In this document: positions 1 to 6,110 of the stretch, in pieces
Position numbering within the stretch: position 1 is the stretch's first letter
How the letters are laid out: each line of letters starts with the position of its first letter
Origin: Planctomycetaceae bacterium
Lineage (GTDB): Bacteria; Planctomycetota; Planctomycetia; Planctomycetales; Planctomycetaceae
Length of the DNA: 8,017 nucleotides
NCBI GenBank assembly: GCA_020426085.1
Contig: JAGQQP010000178.1
Location: 1 to 8,017, forward strand
Direction of reading: 5' to 3'
The notes under the pieces: generated by a model
What the model saw: the letters and a program-made list of their open reading frames with translations, nothing else
Databases searched by the model: none
What the model was told of the DNA's origin: nothing
Translations under genes and position numbers: made by a program

Positions 1-8
1 GGAATCCA

Positions 9-482
9 CTAGTCGTCTTTTTTCAGTTCGTCGAGATCGTCCGCATCCAGACTCGGGCGTGCCGCCTCGGCTTTGGTTTTGGGAGTCATCGCGATCTCGA
101 AGTTGTTTTCTCCGTCCGCGGTGACCTCGACCTGCTTGACCGGTTTATTTCCATCCGTCCTGCACTTACAGGTGAAATCGGGAACATGTTGGGGATTCGG
201 ACTGTCCACCATGATATTGTGTGAGCCAACAACAGCGCCATCGTCGGTGCCGTAGGTGGAGATGGTGAAAGTACCGTCCTCTCCGGTAGACCCCCATCCG
301 GATTTACCGGCTTCGGTTCCCCCTGATTTGGCGATCGGCGAAAAATAGACGCGCGCATTTTTGACCGGTTCGCCGTTACAGGTCACCTTGCCTGTTACAT
401 TAGCGGTTGGGTACTCTTTGATACTGCTCCCGCAACCCGGAAGAGTGATAAAAAGGGCGATGATCAATAACGTATATCGCAT
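9..482 (-). CDS. Small lipoprotein with carboxypeptidase-regulatory-like (transthyretin-like) beta-sandwich
   Basis: 157 residues, ATG start, TAG stop. Residues 1-17 form a lipoprotein signal: a short basic start, a hydrophobic core, and the lipobox L14-P15-G16-C17, so the protein should be lipid-anchored at Cys17. Residues about 28-105 read as a carboxypeptidase-regulatory-like fold: VTGKVTCNGEPVKNARVYF, then a DGTF strand turn and a GSHNIMV strand. The C-terminus is acidic and lysine-rich (DADDLDELKKDD). A GAGGAA Shine-Dalgarno sequence lies 6 bases before the ATG. It follows the DUF1559 gene on the same strand after 110 bases; such pairs are common in planctomycetes. The exact function is unknown; the fold is usually structural or carbohydrate/protein-binding, not catalytic. 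Cys residues in the FTCKC segment could form disulfides (inference). The lipoprotein and domain calls are strong; any role is open. Confidence 0.88.
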   Translation of the reverse strand: MRYTLLIIALFITLPGCGSSIKEYPTANVTGKVTCNGEPVKNARVYFSPIAKSGGTEAGKSGWGSTGEDGTFTISTYGTDDGAVVGSHNIMVDSPNPQHVPDFTCKCRTDGNKPVKQVEVTADGENNFEIAMTPKTKAEAARPSLDADDLDELKKDD

Positions 483-530
483 CAGTTATTCCTCAGCAGT
501 TTAATTGACTTCTCGAATACAGAACCAGAC

Positions 531-555
531 GCCGGGCAGACAGTACCTGCCCGGC
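531..555 (-). terminator. Perfect 9-bp hairpin downstream of the DUF1559 gene
   Basis: GCCGGGCAG and CTGCCCGGC flank a 7-base loop; the stem is perfect. ACCAG (524-528) and CTGGT (556-560) can extend it by 5 pairs across a 2-base bulge. It lies about 37 bases past the DUF1559 stop codon and before the lipoprotein gene. No strong U-tract follows on the minus strand, so it could be a terminator, a partial attenuator that lowers lipoprotein expression, or an mRNA 3'-end stabiliser. Confidence 0.5.
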
Positions 556-567
556 CTGGTGAACCAG

Positions 568-586
568 GATGTCAGCCGGAGACATC
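568..586 (-). other. Second small hairpin right after the DUF1559 stop codon
   Basis: GATGTC and GACATC form a perfect 6-bp stem around a 7-base loop, starting 6 bases beyond the DUF1559 stop codon. Together with the hairpin at 531-555 it gives two stem-loops in tandem in the gap before the lipoprotein gene. A 6-bp stem can arise by chance, so support is modest. Confidence 0.35.
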
Positions 587-592
587 GAAGTC

Positions 593-1573
593 TCAGAACT
601 CTCCAATGGGGTTTCCGTCATTGATGGAGTGCAGATTTCCGTATGTGCCCAGGTCGATATTCTCGGTCAGGAAGCGAACTGATCCGTCACCGAAGAGGAA
701 CTGCGCGCCGCCGATGTGAAAGCTGAATGCACAGTCGTCGCTGGCTGCTGAAACCATGTTGTTGATACCGACACGTCCGTTGATGGGGTCTTCCGGTTCT
801 CCCTCATAGCGGATGGCTTCATCCACATCGATTCCCCCGATCCAGGTCGGCCAGTCTTCCACTTCACTGCCTGAACCAGCTACATCGTCGGTGGTAACAT
901 AAGAGGACTCAGCAACGAAGCAGGTGTTGCTCAATCCGTCTGTAATGTCCCGGAACCGGCGGCCGCCGACATTTTCAGCCTGCTTGGAGAGCATGCCGGA
1001 GCCGTCGATCGGGCCTCCTCCATTCCCTTTGTAGTCGGTAATCGCGTAGCCGATCATGGCATCTTCTTCCGGAGGAAGTGCCTGGGTATCACCGGGAACA
1101 ACAAAGTTTGCCGGCACAATATTCGGCAAGGTTGAAGAAGGGCAGCGATAGACAGTCAGCACGGTATCACCCCCCGGAATGGGACCACCTGCAACGGAGT
1201 AGTGTCCTTTGAGACCACAAAAACGAGACCCGTTCGGTAACGCGACTGTGCTGAGATAAGACTCCATCTTGTTGAACAGCGGTGCCTGATCAATGTACGG
1301 CAGAATCATGTAGGCCCAGCCGAATCCGTCATCATCGCAGCCGTTGTTGTCATCAACGTCCGAGTACATCCCCGGAGGCAGGATGGCGTGGGTGCTTTCA
1401 TAGTTGTGTAGCGCCAGGCCGATCTGCTTGAGGTTGTTCTTGCATTGGGATCTCCGTGCTGCTTCACGGGCCTGCTGAACTGCCGGTAACAGGAGAGCGA
1501 TCAAAATTGCGATAATCGCAATGACAACCAGTAACTCGATTAATGTAAATCCAACCCTTCTGCGAATGTTCAT
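593..1573 (-). CDS. DUF1559 domain protein with type IV prepilin-like N-terminus
   Basis: 326 residues, ATG start, TGA stop, with AGAGGA 5 bases before the start. The N-terminus is a class III/prepilin signal: basic RRRVG, predicted cleavage at G8|F9, mature FTLIE with Glu at mature position 5, then a long hydrophobic helix to about residue 32. The following segment ([20 protein letters not shown]) and the LHNYES..LPPG stretch are typical of DUF1559. The C-terminus carries the family's H-X9-DG motif exactly (H286, D296-G297). The protein is thus expected to be processed by a prepilin peptidase and displayed in a pseudopilin-like manner. The role of DUF1559 proteins is not established; genomes of this phylum carry many copies. 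The length is normal and the gene is intact. Its neighbour downstream is a lipoprotein on the same strand. Family call very secure, function unknown. Confidence 0.96.
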   Translation of the reverse strand: MNIRRRVGFTLIELLVVIAIIAILIALLLPAVQQAREAARRSQCKNNLKQIGLALHNYESTHAILPPGMYSDVDDNNGCDDDGFGWAYMILPYIDQAPLFNKMESYLSTVALPNGSRFCGLKGHYSVAGGPIPGGDTVLTVYRCPSSTLPNIVPANFVVPGDTQALPPEEDAMIGYAITDYKGNGGGPIDGSGMLSKQAENVGGRRFRDITDGLSNTCFVAESSYVTTDDVAGSGSEVEDWPTWIGGIDVDEAIRYEGEPEDPINGRVGINNMVSAASDDCAFSFHIGGAQFLFGDGSVRFLTENIDLGTYGNLHSINDGNPIGEF

Positions 1574-1761
1574 AACGGTCCTCTTGTATAAAGAAAGAAA
1601 TTAGTGGTAGCGAGCAAGACTACATTCGATTTACTGTGGCGGGAAAGACGTTGTCTGACTGGCTGCCGATTATTCTCTTTTCCTTTTGAAGAGCAAAAAG
1701 AAAGTTGCTGGATTCACAGCTTATTCATTTTCTTTCTCAAAACTTAATCGTACGGGAAAGG

Positions 1762-1785
1762 CTTCGGAGGGAAATGCCTCCGAAG
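1762..1785. other. Perfect 9-bp GC-rich hairpin in the intergenic region
   Basis: CTTCGGAGG and CCTCCGAAG flank the 6-base loop GAAATG. The structure is strong and lies about 150 bases before the phosphatase start and 190 bases before the DUF1559 start, so it does not sit at the 3' end of any visible gene. It could be part of a 5' leader, of a small RNA, or a DNA operator. One arm contains GGAGG, a Shine-Dalgarno-like sequence, but no reading frame worth calling follows it. Confidence 0.5.
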
Positions 1786-1853
1786 GTGTTCGCTTTGTAT
1801 TAAGGTTGAGTGAGCTTTGCGAATTTTCGTTTAAGGTCCGTCTGAACGGGGTT

Positions 1854-1918
1854 GCTTAAAAAAAATGACAGAGATAATGGCAGGCAAGCCGCTTCTCTAA
1901 TCTCTGCTTTTTATTTTC
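1854..1918. terminator. Bidirectional terminator/attenuator-like element just before the PhoX-type gene
   Basis: CAGAGAT (1869-1875) pairs perfectly with ATCTCTG (1900-1906). An A-rich run precedes the stem (about 1857-1865) and a T-rich run, CTTTTTATTTTC (1907-1918), follows it, so both strands show stem plus U-tract. The 24-base loop holds a minor GGC/GCC stem (1879-1881 with 1888-1890). The T-run ends only 4 bases before the gene's GGGAG ribosome binding site. The stem is weak and the loop large, so efficiency is doubtful; an attenuator in the phosphatase leader is the more interesting reading. Confidence 0.35.
1877..1900 (+). CDS. Possible 7-codon leader peptide (MAGKPLL)
   Basis: An ATG at 1877 opens a 7-codon frame ending with TAA at 1900. 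It occupies nearly the whole loop of the stem at 1869-1906, and its stop codon touches the right arm. The upstream AGAG is only a weak ribosome binding site. The peptide shows no run of a single regulatory amino acid as in classical amino-acid attenuators. A frame this short often occurs by chance; it is listed because of its position only. Confidence 0.12.
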   Translation: MAGKPLL

Positions 1919-1932
1919 AAACGGGAGTCCCC

Positions 1933-3321
1933 ATGATCGAGACACGAAAATATGGACGTCGTTCTTTTTTGAAATTCACGGCTTTCAGTGTGGGATGTCA
2001 GGCTCTGGCACCTGCGTTTCAGGGGCTGCTGGCACGCGATGCAGACAGCCGCCGCATTCGTGGTTTTGGTCCGCTGCGACCGGTTCAGGATCAAACCACG
2101 GGTTTACCGTTAATGGAACTGCCAGAAGGATTTGAGTATAGTTCGTTCGGCTGGACGGGAGACGAAATGGTGGGCGGCCAGCGAACCCCCGGTGCGCATG
2201 ACGGGATGGCTGTGATTTCTGAAGAGAAAGGTCTGATCACTCTCTGTCGCAACCATGAACTGAAGCAGGCCACAAAGGCTTTCGGGGAATCAGAGATCAC
2301 TTACGACAGTAACGCCGGTGGTGGCTGTTCCAATCTGGAATTCAATTCCCGCACTGGGGAATGGGTCAAGGCCTGGCCCAGTCTGTCGGGCACAGTCAAG
2401 AACTGTGCGGGAGGCCCTACTCCGTGGAACACGTGGCTTTCCTGTGAAGAGACAGTCCTCGGACCGGGAGACGAGGACGACGGAGAGCGGTTTGACTTCA
2501 CGAAAACACATGGTTGGATTTTCGAAGTTTCCAAAGACGGAAACACCTCACCAGAGCCCCTGACGGACATGGGCCGGTTTGTGCACGAGGCGATTGCCGT
2601 CGACCCCGATACGGGCCTGGTTTACGAGACGGAGGACCGGGGGACGGCGGGCTTCTATCGGTTCCGCCCGAACACCGCCGGCAAACTGAGCGATGGTGGC
2701 ACACTCGAAATGTTGCGTGTCAAAGGGGAGGCTGATCTGCGTAAATCGAGCGACACCGGGAAGACGTATGAGTGCGAATGGGTGTTGATTGAAGATCCTT
2801 CGCTGGCGCATGCGGACCCGAAAGCAGCGGATGAACTCGGCTGTTATACCCAGGGCAAACAGCAGGGCGCGACGACGTTTGCCCGGCTCGAAGGTTGCTG
2901 GTACGGCAATCATAAGATTTACTTTGATGCCACCAGCGGCGGTCCCGCGGGCGCAGGACAGATCTGGGAATACGATCCCCGGAATGAACAACTCCGGTTA
3001 CTGTTTGCGTCCCCGTCCAATGAAGTGCTGGATCAGCCGGACAACCTCGCGGTCAGCCCGCGGGGGGGCATCATTCTCTGTGAAGACGGCGATCGCGTGC
3101 CGCAACGTCTGCATGGCCTGACTCCCAACGGAGAGTTGTTTACGTTCGCAAACAACAACGTACAGCTTAACGGCGAACGCAATGGACTGAAGGGGGATTT
3201 CCGCGGATCGGAATGGGCCGGTGCCTCATTCAGTTCCGATGGAAAATGGTTGTTCGTGAACCTGCAATCCCCCGGGATTACCTTCGCAATCACAGGCCCC
3301 TGGCAGGACGGTCTGCTCTAA
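1933..3321 (+). CDS. Tat-exported PhoX/DUF839-family phosphatase-like protein
   Basis: 462 residues from the ATG at 1933, chosen because GGGAG lies 5 bases upstream and because this start puts a Tat signal at the N-terminus (G8-R9-R10-S-F-L-K, then a hydrophobic stretch). An in-frame TTG at 1852 would add 27 residues and hide that signal. The body has DUF839/PhoX hallmarks in order: HDGM (about 90), LCRNHE, GGCSNLEF, NCAGGPTPWNTWLSCEE (157-173), VHEA (217-220), YETEDRG (231-237), GNHKIYF, PDNL, LCEDGD, and a C-terminal GASFSSDGKWLFVN blade. In characterised PhoX enzymes the Cys of the TPWxTWLxCEE motif (here C171) binds the iron pair of an Fe/Ca cofactor that hydrolyses phosphomonoesters. This is a shorter version than the roughly 600-residue Pseudomonas enzymes, so activity is inferred. 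The phytase gene follows on the same strand, which supports a role in organic-phosphate use. Family call strong; substrate uncertain. Confidence 0.85.
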   Translation: MIETRKYGRRSFLKFTAFSVGCQALAPAFQGLLARDADSRRIRGFGPLRPVQDQTTGLPLMELPEGFEYSSFGWTGDEMVGGQRTPGAHDGMAVISEEKGLITLCRNHELKQATKAFGESEITYDSNAGGGCSNLEFNSRTGEWVKAWPSLSGTVKNCAGGPTPWNTWLSCEETVLGPGDEDDGERFDFTKTHGWIFEVSKDGNTSPEPLTDMGRFVHEAIAVDPDTGLVYETEDRGTAGFYRFRPNTAGKLSDGGTLEMLRVKGEADLRKSSDTGKTYECEWVLIEDPSLAHADPKAADELGCYTQGKQQGATTFARLEGCWYGNHKIYFDATSGGPAGAGQIWEYDPRNEQLRLLFASPSNEVLDQPDNLAVSPRGGIILCEDGDRVPQRLHGLTPNGELFTFANNNVQLNGERNGLKGDFRGSEWAGASFSSDGKWLFVNLQSPGITFAITGPWQDGLL

Positions 3322-3339
3322 CGGAGTCATGCTTCCCAA

Positions 3340-3370
3340 CCTGAAGCCTGGCTATCCGCCAGGTTTCGGG
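3340..3370 (+). terminator. 13-bp hairpin between the PhoX-type and phytase genes
   Basis: CCTGAAGCCTGGC (3340-3352) pairs with GCCAGGTTTCGGG (3358-3370) over 13 pairs, including two G-U wobbles, around a 5-base loop. It begins 18 bases after the phosphatase stop codon. The downstream sequence CCCTGTTGTCTGTCTG is T-rich but has no clean U-tract. It may end the phosphatase transcript or protect its 3' end while part of the message continues into the phytase gene 77 bases further on. Confidence 0.5.
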
Positions 3371-3447
3371 CCCTGTTGTCTGTCTGCAATCAGATGAATC
3401 TCTCGTGAAACTGATCAGTAGAAGTTGAACCCTGTGAGGAGTTGATG

Positions 3448-4467
3448 ATGTTATTCCGTTACTCTCTGATGCTGTCAGTGTGCCTGTCAGGTCTGCTGCA
3501 GGCGACTCTGTCTGCGGGGGACCCGGCGTCGGTCCCGATCGTCGAACCCGAATTTGTCTGCAAAGCCTCGACGGGCAAAGACCAGGATGACATGTGTGTC
3601 TGGGTTCATCCAGAGGATCCCGCGCGCAGCGTCATTATCACTGCCGACAAAGCGGCGGGGCAGTTGTTTATCTATGATTTGAAAGGTCGGCAACTGCACT
3701 CTGTGAAAGTGGAGAAACCGGGAAACATCGATCTTCGCGCCGGTTTCCCGCTGGGAGACGAGCAGGTTCCGCTGGTGGTCTGCAATCAGCGTGAGGGGGA
3801 ATTAAAACTGCTGGCCTTTCGTCTTGATCCGCAGACCCGAAACCTGGTCCGTATCGATAACGGCAAAATTCTGACGAAGTCCAATTATGGCGGGACGCTG
3901 TATCACAGTTCCAAGACAGGAAAATTTTATTTCTTCTCAACAACGAAAGAGGACGGCGTTGAGCAGTATGAACTCTACGACGACGGTACCGGTAAGGTCG
4001 CGGGAAAAAAGATCCGCCACTGGCCGGTCGGCCAAGCAGAAGGGGCTGTTGCTGATGATGCGGCCGGCGTCGTCTATATCGGTGAAGAAGACGGGGGTGT
4101 CTGGAAGCTCGCAGCCGAACCGGATGGATCCGACCAGGGGAAACAGATCATCAAAATCGGTGAGCATGGTTTGAAGGGGGATGTTGAAGGCGTGGCCCTG
4201 TATTCTTTGCCCCACGGAAAGTCCTACCTTATTATTTCCGATCAGGGGCGCAGCCGGTTTATGGTATTTGATCGCGGTGCCGACTATCGGTATGTCGGCG
4301 CCTTTTCCGTCAAGGGGGCCACAAACACGGATGGGATTGAAGCACTGCCGGTCAAGCTGGGTCCCGCATTTCCGGCAGGACTGTTTGCCTGTCACACCGA
4401 CCGGGGGAGCCGGGATACCATTGTCGTCTCGTGGAAAAAAATCGCGGACGCCCTGCAACTGCCTTAA
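3448..4467 (+). CDS. Secreted beta-propeller phytase (3-phytase-like)
   Basis: 339 residues from ATG 3448, which has GAGGAG ending 6 bases upstream; ATG 3445 and TTG 3442 are in-frame alternatives closer to that site. Residues 1-23 are a Sec signal peptide with probable cleavage after LSA. The rest matches beta-propeller phytases: DDMCVWVHPEDPARSVII (about 47-64) with DK and IYDLKGRQ, then NIDLR..FPL, EGAVADD (198-204), YIGEEDGGVWK (210-220), DVEG (245-248), SDQGRSRF, TDGIEA (294-299), and a terminal FPAGLF..HTDRG. The acidic residues in the EGxVADD, GEED, DxEG and TDG motifs lie where the family binds calcium. Such enzymes release phosphate from Ca-phytate without the histidine-acid RHGxRxP motif, which is absent here. 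Length suits the family. It follows the PhoX-type gene and probably acts with it outside the inner membrane. Substrate specificity is inferred. Confidence 0.9.
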   Translation: MLFRYSLMLSVCLSGLLQATLSAGDPASVPIVEPEFVCKASTGKDQDDMCVWVHPEDPARSVIITADKAAGQLFIYDLKGRQLHSVKVEKPGNIDLRAGFPLGDEQVPLVVCNQREGELKLLAFRLDPQTRNLVRIDNGKILTKSNYGGTLYHSSKTGKFYFFSTTKEDGVEQYELYDDGTGKVAGKKIRHWPVGQAEGAVADDAAGVVYIGEEDGGVWKLAAEPDGSDQGKQIIKIGEHGLKGDVEGVALYSLPHGKSYLIISDQGRSRFMVFDRGADYRYVGAFSVKGATNTDGIEALPVKLGPAFPAGLFACHTDRGSRDTIVVSWKKIADALQLP

Positions 4468-4597
4468 TGCAGTCGCTGTCGTGTTGAAAATGCCATGGAA
4501 AATAAAGCGGGCAGGGCTAATCGAAATAGTACTGGAGCATGCATCCGGGTCGAGTTCGGCGTTGAAGAGGGGGTGCCCTTCATATGTAAAGCAGAAG

Positions 4598-4634
4598 ACG
4601 AACCTTGAGAAAAAGAGTTCGTTCTAATTTCGTT
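4598..4634 (+). terminator. Weak terminator-like stem between convergent genes
   Basis: ACGAAC (4598-4603) and GTTCGT (4617-4622) form a 6-bp stem around a 13-base A-rich loop, followed by the T-rich TCTAATTTCGTTTT. It lies in the 173-base gap between the phytase stop and the stop of the convergent minus-strand gene, where a terminator is expected. The stem is short, so this is a weak call. Nothing else is evident in the gap. Confidence 0.25.
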
Positions 4635-4640
4635 TTACCT

Positions 4641-5051
4641 TTATTGCTTTTCTGTTTTAAAGGGACGGTTTGGCGGGTTCTCTGGATTCGAATCTTTGAC
4701 GATACGTTTCTGGAGCGTGTCGACCACAACAAACTCTGCATGGGGGCCTTTTCCCAGAGTGACTCGATATGTCCCCGGGCCTTCCTGCCGGATAATCGGC
4801 GCTTCCTCGGGATCGATGGTGCCTGTGCCAAACGGCCAGGTATCATATCGTTCCACCGCGCCTTCTGCCGTATTCGCAATGCTGTAATAGTAGCGACCAT
4901 TGGTATCCGGCCCATGCAAAATCACCGCACAGTGAGATTCGGGGAGAATGTTAATCGAGATCGTGCGAAGTGTTTCGTTTCCCCTGGAAGTGCAACTGGA
5001 TCCCATGCTGATGAGGAGTAAAGCCAGAAGGACAATGATTGAGTGTTTCAT
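4641..5051 (-). CDS. Putative small lipoprotein or secreted protein of unknown function
   Basis: 136 residues from the ATG at 5051. Residues 1-20 look like an export signal: MKHS, a strongly hydrophobic IIVLLALLLIS core, then MGSSC. Cys20 could be lipidated, but the lipobox is poor (Gly at -3), so simple secretion is possible. An upstream in-frame TTG (5087) would bury this signal behind 12 polar residues and has no ribosome binding site, so the ATG is preferred, although it also lacks a clear one. The mature part looks like a small beta-rich domain: ESHCAVILHGPDTNGRYYYSIAN, then a Pro/Gly/Asp turn region, then GTYRVTLGKGPHAEFVVVDT, ending in a polar, proline-containing tail. I do not recognise the family. 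It is the last of four minus-strand genes, 101 bases after the 92-residue gene, and its GC content matches the bulk of the window rather than that gene. Confidence 0.72.
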   Translation of the reverse strand: MKHSIIVLLALLLISMGSSCTSRGNETLRTISINILPESHCAVILHGPDTNGRYYYSIANTAEGAVERYDTWPFGTGTIDPEEAPIIRQEGPGTYRVTLGKGPHAEFVVVDTLQKRIVKDSNPENPPNRPFKTEKQ

Positions 5052-5152
5052 GGCGTTGTTCTGATCGTTTGAAAGAAAAAAGGGCAAAGCGCTGTAAGAA
5101 AGTGTAGGGGACAGTGTTCAATAAAAGAACTGCACTTTGATATTCCTTCATG

Positions 5153-5431
5153 TTAATCCATGTCCATATACGGTGCTTCATACATCCAGTACAACATGGA
5201 AAAATTATCCAGGTTGCCTGTGATAGAGCAGAATTGAATTGTTGTATCACGGATTCTGTCAGAGTGATGCATCATCAGGAAGAAGGGATCATAGATACGG
5301 TGAACCAGCTGAATTTTCTCCCAATCATTGTCAACCTGAAATATTCCACACGGTGCAGCGATGACCAGGAAGAATGACACCACGTAAGAGAGCATCATGA
5401 AAGTAATGACTACAATAAATTTTCTCGTCAT
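5153..5431 (-). CDS. Small single-pass membrane or secreted hypothetical protein
   Basis: 92 residues, ATG start, 24 bases downstream of the SUKH gene's stop. A basic start (MTRK) leads into one hydrophobic segment at about residues 5-29 (FIVVITFMMLSYVVSFFLVIAA), either a membrane anchor or an uncleaved signal. The remaining 60 residues are polar and aromatic, with IYDPFFLMMHHSD in the middle and acidic methionines at the end (YMDMD). An AAGAG lies 8 bases before the start. No family recognised. The short gap to the SUKH gene suggests joint transcription, and both genes share the low GC content (24 of 60 bases in 5221-5280). Planctomycetes carry many short proteins of this kind, an N-terminal helix followed by a small extracytoplasmic part. 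It could be a partner of the SUKH protein, but nothing in the sequence shows this. Confidence 0.68.
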   Translation of the reverse strand: MTRKFIVVITFMMLSYVVSFFLVIAAPCGIFQVDNDWEKIQLVHRIYDPFFLMMHHSDRIRDTTIQFCSITGNLDNFSMLYWMYEAPYMDMD

Positions 5432-5455
5432 ACTTCTGACTCTTATTATTCTACC

Positions 5456-6082
5456 CTAAAGGAATTCACAATCATTTGAGATCGCAAAATCATCAGGTCG
5501 TTCGTAAAGCATGGTGAGAAACTGTCCGAATGAATCAGCGACTTTGATGGTATCTCTGGGATTACACCAGGACAACTCAAAATCCCATGTGACGACAATT
5601 GGTTTTTCAGGTTTTCGAAAGTCAAGACAGAGTAAGTTCATCTCACTCATCTCTCTGGCATTGTGACCAGCGGTATCAATCGCGGCAATCGGAACCAGAT
5701 TTCCGCCGCTCTCGTCCAGTCTGCCTGAATAATCAAATCTGGCGAATAAATAATTTATTGAATAGTCGAGTCTGACATCACTTGCGCCTCCTGGTCTCCA
5801 GGAGGGAATGGCTGGCATAGAAAGTCTTTGATCTCCCAGTGCCCGGAAGATATTACAGAACCGGCAAATTATTCGAATTTCACCAGTGGGTGATCGAAAA
5901 CATTGTTTTCCTGGAATACCGCCATGGAAATGTAAAAGCTGTTGTATAAATTCATCTGGTAACTGGATGCTTTGTTCAAAATAGTCTGATAATTTTCTCT
6001 CAAATTGATGGATTTCTTCCAAAGACACAGCCGGGAAAAAGCTCTTCAAATCGTAATTCAAATCGATTTCCGCATCGCTCAT
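5456..6082 (-). CDS. SMI1/KNR4 (SUKH) family protein, possible immunity protein
   Basis: 208 residues, ATG start with AAGGGA 5 bases upstream, TAG stop. No signal peptide or membrane segment, so cytoplasmic. SUKH features in order: an opening helix EEIHQFERKL (22-31), the typical LPDEFIQQLLHFHGG (41-55), a central variable part, LVPIAAI (129-135), LLCLDF (150-155), PIVVTWDFE (161-169) and the closing VADSFGQFLTMLYE (181-194). SUKH proteins commonly neutralise toxins of contact-dependent or polymorphic toxin systems, but many are solitary. No toxin gene is visible here: the neighbours are a two-helix membrane protein upstream (28-base gap) and a small membrane protein downstream (24-base gap). 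The gene is AT-rich compared with its neighbours (24 of 60 bases GC in 5461-5520, 18 of 60 in 5941-6000, against about 60% on either side), which hints at acquisition. Fold call good; immunity role inferred. Confidence 0.82.
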   Translation of the reverse strand: MSDAEIDLNYDLKSFFPAVSLEEIHQFERKLSDYFEQSIQLPDEFIQQLLHFHGGIPGKQCFRSPTGEIRIICRFCNIFRALGDQRLSMPAIPSWRPGGASDVRLDYSINYLFARFDYSGRLDESGGNLVPIAAIDTAGHNAREMSEMNLLCLDFRKPEKPIVVTWDFELSWCNPRDTIKVADSFGQFLTMLYERPDDFAISNDCEFL

Positions 6083-6110
6083 TTAAGTCCCTTTGTTCCT
6101 TGTCATCCAC

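Larger units (their letters stand above)
1574..1932. other. Divergent intergenic region between DUF1559 and PhoX-type genes
   Basis: No convincing gene lies in these 359 bases. The region must hold the promoters of both flanking genes, but no -35/-10 pair stood out on either strand. It contains a purine/pyrimidine-rich stretch around 1670-1740 (runs of TTTTC and AAAAG), a perfect hairpin at 1762-1785 and a terminator-like element at 1854-1918; the last two are listed separately. A long leader for the phosphatase gene or an unannotated small RNA would both fit. Confidence 0.6.

Noticed and set aside
1670..1740. Pyrimidine/purine-rich stretch as a small RNA or terminator
   Set aside because: Only short imperfect pairings such as CTCTT/AAGAG could be drawn, and no gene ends there.
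1852..1932. N-terminal extension of the PhoX-type protein from a TTG start
   Set aside because: It would place 27 residues before the Tat signal. The ATG at 1933 has its own ribosome binding site and puts the twin-arginine motif at the expected position.
2548..2991. Long minus-strand reading frame (147 codons) inside the PhoX-type gene
   Set aside because: It is fully covered by the plus-strand gene with clear family motifs, and its own protein shows no recognisable domain or signal.
3371..3390. Tandem CTGT motifs (3373 and 3380) as a Pho box before the phytase gene
   Set aside because: The two units are 7 bases apart instead of the 11-base repeat of the PhoB sites known from E. coli, and only four bases match in each. 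The Pho-box sequence of planctomycetes is not known to me, so phosphate control remains open.
3937..4458. Long minus-strand reading frame (173 codons) opposite the phytase gene
   Set aside because: It is a shadow of the phytase frame; its translation shows no domain and begins inside the phytase 3' end.
4181..4627. Plus-strand frame running from the phytase gene into the intergenic gap
   Set aside because: Most of it overlaps the phytase in another frame; the part beyond 4467 lacks a ribosome binding site and conserved features.
4605..5021. Plus-strand 138-codon frame opposite the small lipoprotein gene
   Set aside because: The opposite strand has a signal peptide and a coherent beta-rich domain, whereas this frame gives an arginine- and cysteine-rich sequence typical of antisense shadows.
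5052..5087. N-terminal extension of the small lipoprotein from a TTG start
   Set aside because: The added 12 polar residues would precede the signal peptide and no ribosome binding site stands before the TTG.
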